Positions 36,719-49,935 of a DNA stretch of 64,000 nt are shown here, piece by piece. The translations under genes and the position numbers were made by a program. The stretch is taken from assembly GCF_022605725.1 (NCBI RefSeq), contig NC_065546.1:25106227-25170226 (forward strand), in the 5' to 3' direction. Positions within the stretch are counted from its first letter, which is position 1, and each line of letters begins with the position of its first letter. Origin of the DNA: Anthonomus grandis grandis (Eukaryota > Arthropoda > Insecta > Coleoptera > Curculionidae). The notes under the pieces are model-generated. The model did no database searches. It was given only the letters and a program-made list of their open reading frames with translations, and had not been told where the DNA came from.

Positions 36719-38301
36719 TTAGGTTATACAAGATGACCCAAATGATCCTTTTTAAGTTTTGGACATAACCAGAGTTAAGAAAATAGAACAATTAATCATT
36801 ATAGCAGTGTCCGATTTGACTCCAATTTAACTTTTGAAGTTCATTTAATGTACTGTAAATTATTTTTAAAATTTTTCTTATGAATTGTTTATTAAAAAAA
36901 TAATTATATCTCACTCTATTACTGTTATCTATTATTCGAATATAATTTAAATTTACTATTTCGCATATACAAGATAGCTAAATAATGTTTTTTATGGTTT
37001 GAACACAACCAGAGTTAAGAAAATGTAATAACTAATAGCGTTAACGATTGTTCTGATTTAGTTTTTAGATATAATTTGATTAACCCTAAATGATTTTTAA
37101 AAATATTTTGATGTATTGTGTTTAAAAAAAATAGTGATATCTCACTCAATTACGGTTATCTATTATTCAAATTTATTTTAAAATTAATATTTAGGTTATA
37201 CAAGATGACCCAAATGATCCTTTTTAAGTTTTGGACATAACAAGGGTTAAGAAAATAGAACAATTAAGTATTATAGCATTGTCCGATTTGACTCCAATTT
37301 AATTTTTGAAGATCATTTAATGTACTGTAAATTATTTTTAAAATTTTTCTTATGAATTGTTTTTAAAAAAAATAATTAAATCTCACTCCATTACTGTTAT
37401 CTATTATTGGAATATAATTTAAATTTACTATTTCGCATATACAAGATATCCAAATGATGTTTTTTACGGTTTGAACACAACCAGAGTTAAGAAAATATAA
37501 TAACTAATAGCGTTGGCGATTGCTTCGATTTAATTTTAATTCAATTTTTAGATATCATTTAATTAACCCTAAATGATTTTTAAAAATAGTTTTTTGTTTC
37601 GTATTTTAAAAAAATAGTCATATTTTAGTCAATTACAGTTATCTATTATTAAAATTTATTTTAAAATTAATATTTAGGTTATACAAGATGACCCAAATGA
37701 TCCTTTTTAAGTTTTGGACATAACCAGAGTTAAGAAAATAGAACAATTAATCATTATAGCAGTGTCCGATTTGACTCCAATTTAACTTTTGAAGTTCATT
37801 TAATGTACTGTAAATTATTTTTAAAATTTTTCTTATGAATTGTTTATTAAAAAAATAATTATATCTCACTCTATTACTGTTATCTATTATTCGAATATAA
37901 TTTAAATTTACTATTTCGCATATACAAGATAGCTAAATAATGTTTTTTATGGTTTGAACACAACCAGAGTTAAGAAAATGTAATAACTAATAGCGTTAAC
38001 GATTGTTCTGATTTAGTTTTTAGATATAATTTGATTAACCCTAAATGATTTTTAAAAATATTTTGATGTATTGTGTTTAAAATAAATAGTCATATCTCAC
38101 TCAATTAGGGTTATCTATTATTCAAATTTATTTTAAAATTAATATTTAGGTTATACAAGATGACCCAAGGGTTAAGAAAATAGAACAATTAAGCATTATA
38201 GCATTGTCCGATTTGACTCCAATTTAATTTTTAAAGATCATTTAATGTACTGTAAATTATTTTAAAAATTTTCCTTATGGATTGTTTTTTAAAAAAAATA
38301 A
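36719..38301 (-). repeat. 1,583-bp tandem duplication, unit 2
   Basis: The second unit, almost identical to the first. At its end the array continues normally into AAATCTCACTCC, which shows the original context and fixes the breakpoint of the duplication. Both units carry the 30-bp B deletion joining GATGACCCAA to GGGTTAAG (near 36,581 and 38,164), a deletion seen nowhere else in the window. Confidence 0.9.
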
Positions 38302-39460
38302 TTAAATCTCACTCCATTACTGTTATCTATTATTCGAATATAATTTAAATTTACTATTTCGCATATACAAGATAGCCAAATAATGTTTTTTACGGTTTGA
38401 ATACAACCAGAGTTAAGAAAATATAATAACTAATAGCGTTAACGATTGTTCCTATTTAATTTATAGATATAATTTGATTAACCCTAAATGATTTTTAAAA
38501 TAATTTTGATGTATTGCGTTTAAAAAAAATAGTCATATCTCACTCAATTACGGTTATCTATTATTCAAATTTATTTTAAAATTAATATTTAGGTTAAACA
38601 AGATGACCCAAATGATCTTTTTTAAGTTTTGGACATAACAAGGGTTAAGAAAATAGAACAATTAATCATTATAGCATTGTCCGATTTGACTTCAGTTTCA
38701 TTTTTAAAGTTTATTTGATGTACTGTCAATTATTTTTAAAATTTTTCTTATGAATTGTTTTTTAAAAAAATAATTATATCTCACTCTATTACTGTTATCT
38801 ATTATTCGAATATAATTTAAATTTACTATTTCGCATATACAAGATAGCCAAATGATGTTTTTTACGGTTTGAACACAACCAGAGTTAAGGAAATGTAATA
38901 AATAATAGCGTTAACGATTGTTCCGATTTAATTTTTAGATATAATTTGATTAATTCTAAATGATTTTTAAAAATATTTTGATGTATTGTGTTTAAAAAAA
39001 TAGTCATATCTCACTTAATTACGGTTATCTATTATTCAAATTTATTTTAAAATTAATATTTAGGTTATACAAGATGACCCAAATGATCGTTTTTAAGTTT
39101 TGGACATAACAAGGGTTAAGAAAATAGAACAATTAATCATTATAGCATTGTCCGATTTGACTTCAGTTTCATTTTTAAAGTTCATTTGATGTACTGTAAA
39201 TTATTTTTAAAATTTTTCTTATGAATTGTTTTTAAAAAAAATAATTATATCTCACTCATTACTGTTATCTATTATTCGAATATAATTTAAATTTACTATT
39301 TCGCATATACAAGATAGCCAAATGATGTTTTTTACGGTTTGAACACAACCAGAGTTAAGAAAATGTAATAACTAATAGCGTTAACGATTGTTCCGATTTA
39401 ATTTTTAGATATAATTTGATTAACCCTAAATGATTTTTAAAATAATTTTGATGTATTGTG
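37800..39460 (-). repeat. Duplicated block R, copy 1 (offset 11,940/11,970)
   Basis: GATTGTTCTG at 38,001 matches 49,941 (offset 11,940). After the 30-bp deletion of this copy the offset becomes 11,970: TACTGTCAAT at 38,721/50,691 and AGAGTTAAGG at 38,881/50,851. The partner at 49.8-51.4 kb lacks the 30-bp deletion. The left part overlaps the 1,583-bp unit. Confidence 0.85.
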
Positions 39461-40998
39461 TTTAAAATAAGTAGGCATATCTCACTCAATTACGGTTATC
39501 TATTATTCAAATTTTTTTTAAAATGAATATTTAGGTTATACAAGATGACCCAAATGATCCTTTTTAAGTTTTGGACATAACAAGGGTTAAGAAAATAGAA
39601 CAATTAAGTATTATAGCATTGTCCGATTTGACTCCAATTTAATTTTTGAAGATCATTTAATGTACTGTAAATTATTTTTAAAATTTTTCTTATGAATTGT
39701 TTTTAAAAAAAATAATTAAATCTCACTCCATTACTGTTATCTATTATTGGAATATAATTTAAATTTACTATTTCGCATATACAAGATATCCAAATGATGT
39801 TTTTTACGGTTTGAACACAACCAGAGTTAAGAACGCGTAATAACTAATATCGTTAACGATTGTTCTGATTTAATTTTTAGATATAATTTGATTAACCCTA
39901 AATGATTTTTAAAAATATTTTGATGTATTGTGTTTAAAATAAGTAGGCATATCTCACTCAATTACGGTTATCTATTATTCAAATTTTTTTTAAAATGAAT
40001 ATTTAGGTTATACAAGATGACCCAAATGATCCTTTTTAAGTTTTGGACATAACAAGGGTTAAGAAAATAGAACAATTAAGTATTATAGCATTGTCCGATT
40101 TGACTCCAATTTAATTTTTGAAGATCATTTAATGTACTGTAAATTATTTTTAAAATTTTTCTTATGAATTGTTTTTAAAAAAAATAATTAAATCTCACTC
40201 CATTACTGTTATCTATTATTGGAATATAATTTAAATTTACTATTTCGCATATACAAGATATCCAAATGATGTTTTTTACGGTTTGAACACAACCAGAGTT
40301 AAGAAAATATAATAACTAATAGCGTTGGCGATTGCTTCGATTTAATTTTAATTCAATTTTTAGATATCATTTAATTAACCCTAAATGATTTTTAAAAATA
40401 GTTTTTTGTTTCGTATTTTAAAAAAATAGTCATATTTTAGTCAATTACAGTTATCTATTATTAAAATTTATTTTAAAATTAATATTTAGGTTATACAAGA
40501 TGACCCAAATGATCCTTTTTTAAGTTTTGGACATAACCAGAGTTAAGAAAATAGAACAATTAATCATTATAGCATTGTCCGATTTGACTGCAATTTAATT
40601 TTTGAAGTTCATTTAATGTACTGTAAATTATTTTTAAAATGTTTCTTATGAATTGTTTTTTAAAAAAATATTTATATCTCACTCTATTACTTTTATCTTT
40701 TATTCGAATATAATTTAAATTTACTATTTCGCATATACAAGATAGCCAAATAATGTTTTTTATGGTTTGAACACAACCAGAGTTAAGAAAATGTAATAAC
40801 TAATAGCGTTAACGATTGTTTCTATTTAATTTTTAGATATAATTTGATTAACCCTAAATGATTTTTAAAAATATTTTGATGTATTGTGTTTAAAAAAAAT
40901 AGTGATATCTCACTCAATTACGGTTATCTATTATTCAAATTTATTTTAAAATTAATATTTAGGTTATACAAGATGACCCAAATGATCCTTTTTAAGTT
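39460..40998 (-). repeat. Reverse dimers with ACGCGT variant and B* monomer
   Basis: Contains two close copies of the AAGTAGGCAT marker 472 bp apart (39,469 and 39,941), the first ACGCGT-bearing A monomer (39,833) and a B* tail (40,331-40,440). No gene; ordinary dimers otherwise. Confidence 0.8.
39820..39850 (-). repeat. ACGCGT-bearing A variant, first of five
   Basis: GAGTTAAGAACGCGTAATAA replaces the usual GAGTTAAGAAAATGTAATAA, with a neighbouring TATCGTTAACG. Copies lie at 39,833, 44,079, 45,023, 51,792 and 55,255, all in the reverse arm. In an array this poor in G+C, two adjacent CpGs are conspicuous. The variant tracks local block duplication (spacings 944 and 3,463). Confidence 0.88.
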
Positions 40999-41015
40999 TA
41001 TAATTAGTAAGCATA
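40990..41015. repeat. Out-of-register fusion of B to A with filler
   Basis: The B word CCTTTTTAAGTTT is followed by about 11 bases (ATAATTAGTAA) and then the A word GCATATACAAGATAGCC. The remainder of B and the start of A are missing. The exact junction appears once in the window, so it has not been amplified. Confidence 0.82.
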
Positions 41016-42580
41016 TACAAGATAGCCAAATGATGTTTTTTACGGTTTGAACACAACCAGAATTAAGAAAATGTAATAAATAATAGCGTTAACGATTGTT
41101 CCTATTTAATTTTTAGATATAATTTGATTAACCTTAAATGATTTTTAAAAATATTTTGATGTATTATGTTTAAAAAAAAAGTCATATCTCACTCAATTAC
41201 GGTTATCTATTATTCAAATTTATTTTAAAATTAATATTTAAGTTATACAAGATGACCCAAATGATCTTTTTTAAGTTTTGGACATAACCAGGGTTAAGAA
41301 AATAGAACAATTAATCATTATAGCATTGTCCGATTTGACTTCAATTTCATTTTTAAAGTTCATTTGATGTACTGTAAATTATTTTTAAAATTTTTCTTAT
41401 GAATTGTTTTTAAAAAAAATAATTATATCTCACTCATTACTGTTATCTATTATTTGAATATAATTTAAATTTACTATTTCGCATATACAAGATAGCGAAA
41501 TGATGTTTTTTACGGTTTGAACACAACCAGAGTTAAGAAAATGTAATAACTAATAGCGTTAACGATTGTTCCGATTTAATTTTTAGATATAATTTGATTA
41601 ACCCTAAATGATTTTTAAAATAATTTTGATGTATTGTGTTTAAAAAAAATAGTCATATCCCACTCAATTACGGTTATCTATTATTCAAATTTATTTTAAA
41701 ATTAATATTTAGGTTATCCAAGATGACCCAAATGATCCTTTTTAAGTTTTGGACATAACCAGAGTTAAGAAAATAGAACAATTAATCATTATAGCATTGT
41801 CCGATTTGACTGCAATTTAATTTTTGAAGTTCATTTAATGTACTGTAAATTATTTTTAAAATGTTTCTTATGAATTGTTTTTAAAAAAAATAATTAAATC
41901 TCACTCCATTACTGTTATCTATTATTGGAATATAATTTAAATTTACTATTTCGCATATACAAGATATCCAAATGATGTTTTTTACGGTTTGAACACAACC
42001 AGAGTTAAGAAAATATAATAACTAGTAGCGTTGGCGATTGCTTCGATTTAATTTTAATTCAATTTTTAGATATCATTTAATTAACCCTAAATGATTTTTA
42101 AAAATAGTTTTTTGTTTCGTATTTTAAAAAAGTAGTCATATTTTAGTCAATTACAGTTATCTATTATTAAAATTTATTTTAAAATTAATATTTAGGTTAT
42201 ACAAGATGACCCAAATGATCCTTTTTAAGTTTTGGACATAACCAGAGTTAAGAAAATAGAACAATTAATCATTATAGCATTGTCCGATTTGACTGCAATT
42301 TAATTTTTGAAATTCATTTAATGTACTGTAAATTATTTTTAAAATGTTTCTTATGAATTGTTTTTTAAAAAAATATTTATATCTCACTCTATTACTTTTA
42401 TCTTTTATTCGAATATAATTTAAATTTACTATTTCGCATATACAAGATAGCCAAATAATGTTTTTTATGGTTTGAACACAACCAGAGTTAAGAAAATGTA
42501 ATAACTAATAGCGTTAACGATTTTTCCGATTTAATTTTTAGATATAATTTGATTAACCCTAAATGATTTTTAAAATAATT
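41016..42580 (-). repeat. Reverse dimers, ordinary with one B*
   Basis: Full-length reverse dimers, including a B* tail near 42,031-42,150 and A monomers with ACTTTTATCTTTTATTCG. No gene or foreign sequence seen. Confidence 0.8.
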
Positions 42581-42600
42581 TTTTAATATAATTTAAATTT
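42570..42600 (-). repeat. Truncated dimer fusion, first of four
   Basis: B sequence GATTTTTAAAATAATTTT runs directly into A sequence TTAATATAATTTAAATTT, skipping most of a dimer. The same kind of junction recurs near 46,050, 53,280 and 56,745. The last three share surrounding words and sit at related offsets (7,231 and 3,464), so they descend from one event spread by block duplication. The 66-codon minus-strand frame at 42,583-42,783 is a by-product of this fusion. Confidence 0.85.
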
Positions 42601-42699
42601 ACTATTTCGCATATACAAGATAGCTAAATAATGTTTTTTATGGTTTGAACACAACCAGAGTTTAGAAAATGTAATAACTAATAGCGTTAACGATTTTTC

Positions 42700-43630
42700 C
42701 GATTTAATTTTTAGATATAATTTGATTAAGCCTAAATGATTTTTAAAAATATTTTGATGTATTTTGTTTAAAAAAATAGTCATATCTCACACCATTACGG
42801 TTATCTATTATTAAAATTTATTTTATAATGAATATTTAGATTATACAAGATGACTTAACTGATCCTTTTTAAGTTTTGGACATAACAAGGGTTAAGAAAA
42901 TACAACAATTAATCATTATAGCATTGTCCGATTTGACTCCAATTTAATTTTTGAAGTTCATTTAATGTAATGTAAATTATTTTTAAAATTTTTCTTATGA
43001 ATTGTTTTTTAAAAAAATAATTAAATCTCACTCCATTACTGTTATCTATTATTCGAATATAAATTAAATTTACTATTTCGCATATACAAGATATCCAAAT
43101 GATGTTTTTTACGGTTTGAACACAACCAGAGTTAAGAAAATGTAATAACTAATAGCGTTAACGATTGTTCCTATTTAATTTTTAGATATAATTTGATTAA
43201 GCCTAAATGATTTTTAAAAATATTTTGATGTATTTTGTTTAAAAAAATAGTCATATCTCACTCAATTACGGTTATCTATTATTCAAATTTATTTTAAAAT
43301 TAATATTTAGGTTATACAAGATGACCCAAATGATCGTTTTTAAGTTTTGGACATAACAAGGGTTAAGAAAATAGAATAATTAATCATTACAGCATTGTCC
43401 GATTTGATTCCAATTTAATTTTCGAAGTTCATTTAATGTACTGTAAATTATTTTTAAAATTTTTCTTATGAATTGTTTATTAAAAAAATAATTATATCTC
43501 ACTCTATTACTGTTATCTATTATTCCAATATAATTTAAATTTACTATTTCGCATATACAAGATAGCTAAATAATGTTTTTTATGGTTTGAACACAACCAG
43601 AGTTAAGAAAATGTAATAACTAATAGCGTT
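42700..43630 (-). repeat. Block with offset 6,307 to 49.0-49.9 kb
   Basis: TTCGAAG at 43,421 and 49,728 lies within matching contexts (GAATAATTAATCATTACAGC, GATTAAGCCTAAATG, ATTATTCCAATATAATTT), giving a 6,307-bp offset. The two blocks share several variants not found elsewhere in the reverse arm, such as AATACAACAATTAATC and AATGTAATGTAAATT. Confidence 0.82.
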
Positions 43631-43839
43631 AACGATTGTTCCGATTTAATTTTTAGATATAATTTGATTAACCCTAAATGATTTTTAAAATAATTTTGAT
43701 GTATTGTGTTTAAAAAAAATTCATATCCCACTCAATTACGGTTATCTATTATTCAAATTTATTTTAAAATTAATATTTAGGTTATACAAGATGACCCAAA
43801 TGATCTTTTTTAAGTTTTGGACATAACAAGGGTTAAGAA

Positions 43840-45060
43840 AATAGAACAATTAATCATTACAGCATTGTTCGATTTGATTCCAATTTAATTTTTGAAGTTC
43901 ATTTAATGTACTGTAAATTATTTTTAAAATTTTTCTTATGAATTGTTTTTTAAAAAAATAATTAAATCTCACTCAATTACTGTTATCTATTATTAGAATC
44001 TAATTTAAATTTACTATTTCGCATATACAAGATAGCCAAATGATGTTTTTTACGGTTTGAACACAACCAGAGTTAAGAACGCGTAATAACTAATATCGTT
44101 AACGATTGTTCTGATTTAATTTTTAGATATAATTTGATTAACCCTAAATGATTTTTAAAAATATTTTGATGTATTGTGTTTAAAATAAGTAGTCATATCT
44201 GACTCAAATACGGTTATCTATTATTCAAATTTATTTTAAAATTAATATTTAGGTTATACAAGATGACCCAAATGATCCTTTTTAAGTTTTGGACATAACC
44301 AGAGTTAAGAAAATAGAACAATTAATCATTATAGCATTGCCCGATTTGACTGCAATTTAATTTTTGAAGTTCATTTAATGTACTGTAAATTATTTTTAAA
44401 ATGTTTCTTATGAATTGTTTTTTAATAAAATATTTATATCTCACTCTATTACTTTTATCTTTTATTCGAATATAATTTAAATTTACTATTTCGCATATAC
44501 AAGATAGCCAAATAATGTTTTTTATGGTTTGAACACAACCAGAGTTAAGAAAATGTAATAACTAATTGCGTTAACGATTGTTTCTATTTAATTTTTAGAT
44601 ATAATTTGATTAACCCTAAATGATTTTTAAAAATATTTTATTGTATTGTGTTTAAAAAAAATAGTGATATCTCACTCAATTACGGTTATCTATTATTCAA
44701 ATTTATTTTAAAATTAATATTTAGGTTATACAAGATGACCCAAATGATCTTTTTTAAGTTTTGGACATAACAAGGGTTAAGAAAATAGAACAATTAATCA
44801 TTACAGCATTGTTCGATTTGATTCCAATTTAATTTTTGAAGTTCATTTAATGTACTGTAAATTATTTTTAAAATTTTTCTTATGAATTGTTTTTTAAAAA
44901 AATAATTAAATCTCACTCAATTACTGTTATCTATTATTAGAATCTAATTTAAATTTACTATTTCGCATATACAAGATAGCCAAATGATGTTTTTTACGGT
45001 TTGAACACAACCAGAGTTAAGAACGCGTAATAACTAATATCGTTAACGATTGTTCTGATT
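43840..45060 (-). repeat. 944-bp local tandem duplication with ACGCGT variant
   Basis: AGCATTGTTCGATTTG at 43,861 and 44,805, and ACGCGT at 44,079 and 45,023, are both 944 bp apart, about two dimers. A further relative of the same pair sits at 51,574 and 51,792 (offset 6,769 from the second copy). Confidence 0.85.
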
Positions 45061-45064
45061 TAAT

Positions 45065-47295
45065 TTTTAGATATAATTTGATTAACCTTAAATGATTTTT
45101 AAAAAGATTTTGATGTATTATGTTTAAAAAAAAAGTCATATCTCACTCAATTACGGTTATCTATTATTCAAATTTATTTTAAAATTAATATTTAAGTTAT
45201 ACAAGATGACCCAAATGATCTTTTTTAAGTTTTGGACATAACCAGGGTTAAGAAAATAGAACAATTTATCATTACAGCATTGTCCGATTTGATTCCAATT
45301 TAATTTTTGAAGTTCATTTAATGTACTGTAAATTATTTTTAAAATTTTTCTTATGAATTGTTTTTTAAAAAAATAATTATATCTCACTCTATTACTGTTA
45401 TCTATTATTCGAATATAATTTAAATTTACTATTTCGCATATACAAGATAGCCAAATGATGTAATTTACGGTTTGAACACAACCAGAATTAAGAAAATGTA
45501 ATAAATAATAGCGTTAACGATTGTTCCTATTTAATTTTTAGATATAATTTGATTAACCTTAAATGATTTTTAAAAATATTTTGATGTATTATGTTTAAAA
45601 AAAAAGTCATATCTCACTCAATTACGGTTATCTATTATTCAAATTTATTTTAAAATTAATATTTAAGTTATACAAGATGACCCAAATGATCTTTTTTAAG
45701 TTTTGGACATAACCAGGGTTAAGAAAATAGAACAATTTATCATTACAGCATTGTCCGATTTGATTCCAATTTAGTTTTTGAAGTTCATTTAATGTACTGT
45801 AAATTATTTTTAAAATTTTTCTTATGAATTGTTTTTTAAAAAAATAATTATATCTCACTCAATTACTGTTATCTATTATTAGAATCTAATTTAAATTTAC
45901 TATTTCGCATATACAAGATAGCCAAATGATGTTTTTTATGGTTTGAACACAACCAGAGTTAAGAAAATGTAATAACTAATAGCGTTAACGATTGTTCCGA
46001 TTTAATTTTTAGATATAATTTGATTAACCCTAAATGATTTTTAAAATAACTTTTTAATATAATTTAAATTTACTATTTCGCATATACAAGATAGCTAAAT
46101 AATGTTTTTTATGGTTTGAACACAACCAGAGTTTAGAAAATGTAATAACTAATAGCGTTAACGATTGTTCCTATTTAATTTTTAGATATAATTTGATTAA
46201 GCCTAAATGATTTTTAAAAATATTTTGATGTATTTTGTTTAAAAAAATAGTCATATCTCACACAATTACGGTTATCTATTATTCAAATTTATTTTATAAT
46301 GAATATTTAGGTTATACAAGATGACTTAACTGATCCTTTTTAAGTTTTGGTCATAACAAGGGTTAAGAAAATAGAACAATTAATCATTATAGCATTGTCC
46401 GATTTGACTCCAATTTAATTTTTGAAGTTCATTTAATGTACTGTAAATTATTTTTAAAATTTTTCTTATGAATTGTTTTTTAAAAAAATAATTAAATCTC
46501 ACTCCATTACTGTTATCTATTATTCGAATATAAATTAAATTTACTATTTCGCATATACAAGATATCCAAATGATGTTTTTTATGGTTTGAACACAACCAG
46601 AGTTTAGAAAATGTAATAACTAATAGCGTTAACGATTGTTCCTATTTAATTTTTAGATATAATTTGATTAAGCCTAAATGATTTTTAAAAATATTTTGAT
46701 GTATTTTGTTTAAAAAAATAGTCATATCTCACACAATTACGGTTATCTATTATTCAAATTTATTTTATAATGAATATTTAGGTTATACAAGATGACTTAA
46801 CTGATCCTTTTTAAGTTTTGGACATAACAAGGGTTAAGAAAATAGAACAAATAATCATTATAGCATTGTCCGATTTGACTCCAATTTAATTTTTGAAGTT
46901 CATTTAATGTACTGTAAATTATTTTTAAAATTTTTCTTATGAATTGTTTTTTAAAAAAATAATTAAATCTCACTCCATTACTGTTATCTATTATTCGAAT
47001 ATAAATTAAATTTACTATTTCGCATATACAAGATATCCAAATGATGTTTTTTACGGTTTGAACACAACCAGAGTTAAGAAAATGTAATAACTAATAGCGT
47101 TAACGATTGTTCCGATTTAATTTTTAGATATAATTTGATTAATTCTAAATGATTTTTAAAAATATTTTGATGTATTGTGTTTAAAAAAATAGTCATATCT
47201 CACTCAATTACGGTTATCTATTATTCAAATTTATTTTAAAATTAATATTTAGGTTATACAAGATGACCCAAATGATCGTTTTTAAGTTTTGGACA
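45065..47295 (-). repeat. 2.2-kb block Q, copy 1 (offset 7,231)
   Basis: Matches about 52,296-54,526 at a constant 7,231 bp (45,628/52,859; fusion at 46,046/53,277; AATTCTAAAT at 47,141/54,372). It contains two 76-codon minus-strand frames and the truncated fusion. The unusual GGTCATAACAAG near 46,350 is shared with 53,581. Confidence 0.85.
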
Positions 47296-49000
47296 TAACC
47301 AGGGTTAAGAAAATAGAACAATTTATCATTACAGCATTGTCCGATTTGATTCCAATTTAATTTTTGAAGTTCATTTAATGTACTGTAAATTATTTTTAAA
47401 ATTTTTCTTATGAATTGTTTTTAAAAAAAATAATTAAATCTCACTCCATTTCTGTTATCTATTATTGGAATATAATTTAAATTTACTATTTCGCATATAC
47501 AAGATATCCAAATGATGTTTTTTACGGTTTGAACACAACCAGAGTTAAGAAAATATAATAACTAATAGCGTTGGCGATTGCTTCGATTTAATTTTAATTC
47601 AATTTTTAGATATCATTTAATTAACCCTAAATGATTTTAAAAAATAGTTTTTTGTTTCGTATTTTAAAAAAATAGACATATTTTAGTCAATTACAGTTAT
47701 CTATTATTAAAATTTATTTTAAAATTAATATTTAGGTTATACAAGATGACCCAAATGATCCTTTTTAAGTTTTGGACATAACCAGAGTTAAGAAAATAGA
47801 ACAATTAATCATTATAGCATTGTCCGATTTGACTGCAATTTAATTTTTGAAGTTCATTTAATGTACTGTAAATTATTTTTAAAATGTTTCTTATGAATTG
47901 TTTTTTAAAAAAATATTTATATCTCACTCTATTACTTTTATCTTTTATTCGAATATAATTTAAATTTACTATTTCGCATATACAAGATAGCCAAATAATG
48001 TTTTTTATGGTTTGAACACAACCAGAGTTAAGAAAATGTAATAAATAATAGCGTTAACGATTGTTCCTATTTAATTTTTAGATATAATTTAATTAACCTT
48101 AAATGATTTTTAAAAATATTTTGATGTATTATGTTTAAAAAAAAAGTCATCTCACTCATTTACGGTTATCTATTATTCAAATTTATTTTAAAATTAATAT
48201 TTAAGTTATACAAGATGACCCAAATGATCTTTTTTAAGTTTTGGACATAACCAGGGTTAAGAAAATAGAACAATTTATCATTACAGCATTGTCCGATTTG
48301 ATTCCAATATAATTTTTGAAGTTCATTTAATGTACTGTAAATTATTTTTAAAATTTTTCTTATGAATTGTTTTTTAAAAAAATAATTATATCTCACTCTA
48401 TTACTGTTATCTATTATTCGAATATAATTTAAATTTACTATTTCGCATATACAAGATAGCCAAATGATGTTTTTTACGGTTTGAACACAACCAGAATTAA
48501 GAAAATGTAATAAATAATAGCGTTAACGATTGTTCCTATTTAATTTTTAGATATAATTTGATTAACCTTAAATGATTTTTAAAAATATTTTGATGTATTA
48601 TGTTTAAAAAAAAATTCATATCTCACTCAATTACGGTTACCTATTATTCAAATTTATTTTAAAATTAATATTTAAGTTATACAAGATGACCCAAATGATC
48701 TTTTTTAAGTTTTGGACATAACCAGGGTTAAGAAAATAGAACAATTTATCATTACAGCATTGTCCGATTTGATTCCAATTTAGTTTTTGAAGTTCATTTA
48801 ATGTACTGTAAATTATTTTTAAAATTTTTCTTATGAATTGTTTTTTAAAAAAATAATTATATCTCACTCAATTACTGTTATCTATTATTAGAATCTAATT
48901 TAAATTTACTATTTCGCATATACAAGATAGCCAAATGATGTTTTTTATGGTTTGAACACAACCAGAGTTAAGAAAATGTAATAACTAATAGCGTTAACGA
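47296..49000 (-). repeat. Reverse dimers with B* and paired frames
   Basis: Contains the last B* tail (47,571-47,690) and a pair of full dimers at 48,166 and 48,637 that sit 3,009 bp from 45,157/45,628 and 4,222 bp from 52,388/52,859. A small deletion gives GTCATCTCACTCATTTACGG near 48,147. Only satellite. Confidence 0.8.
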
Positions 49001-49935
49001 TTGTTCCTATTTAATTTTTAGATATAATTTGATTAAGCCTAAATGATTTTTAAAAATATTTTGATGTATTTTGTTTAAAAAAATAGTCATATCTCACACA
49101 ATTACGGTTATCTATTATTAAAATTTATTTTATAATGAATATTTAGATTATACAAGATGACTTAACTGATCCTTTTTAAGTTTTGGACATAACAAGGGTT
49201 AAGAAAATACAACAATTAATCATTATAGCATTGTCCGATTTGACTCCAATTTAATTTTTGAAGTTCATTTAATGTAATGTAAATTATTTTTAAAATTTTT
49301 CTTATGAATTGTTTTTTAAAAAAATAATTAAATCTCACTCCATTACTGTTATCTATTATTCGAATATAAATTAAATTTACTATTTCGCATATACAAGATA
49401 TCCAAATGATGTTTTTTACGGTTTGAACACAACCAGAGTTAAGAAAATGTAATAACTAATAGCGTTAACGATTGTTCCTATTTAATTTTTAGATATAATT
49501 TGATTAAGCCTAAATGATTTTTAAAAATATTTTGATGTATTTTGTTTAAAAAAATAGTCATATCTCACTCAATTACGGTTATCTATTATTCAAATTTATT
49601 TTAAAATTAATATTTAGGTTATACAAGATGACCCAAATGATCGTTTTTAAGTTTTGGACATAACAAGGGTTAAGAAAATAGAATAATTAATCATTACAGC
49701 ATTGTCCGATTTGATTCCAATTTAATTTTCGAAGTTCATTTAATGTACTGTAAATTATTTTTAAAATTTTTCTTATGAATTGTTTATTAAAAAAATAATT
49801 ATATCTCACTCTATTACTGTTATCTATTATTCCAATATAATTTAAATTTACTATTTCGCATATACAAGATAGCTAAATAATGTTTTTTATGGTTTGAACA
49901 CAACCAGAGTTAAGAAAATGTAATAACTAATAGCG
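49000..49935 (-). repeat. Partner block of 42.7-43.6 kb
   Basis: Offset 6,307 from 42,700-43,630, with the same ordered set of rare variants (GATTAAGCC, AATACAACAATT, TTCGAAG, ATTCCAATATAA). It leads directly into block R copy 2. Confidence 0.82.

Noticed and set aside
42583..42783. 66-codon minus-strand frame as a distinct gene
   Set aside because: It exists only because of a truncated-unit fusion in the satellite; the sequence is ordinary A and B monomer read in another frame.
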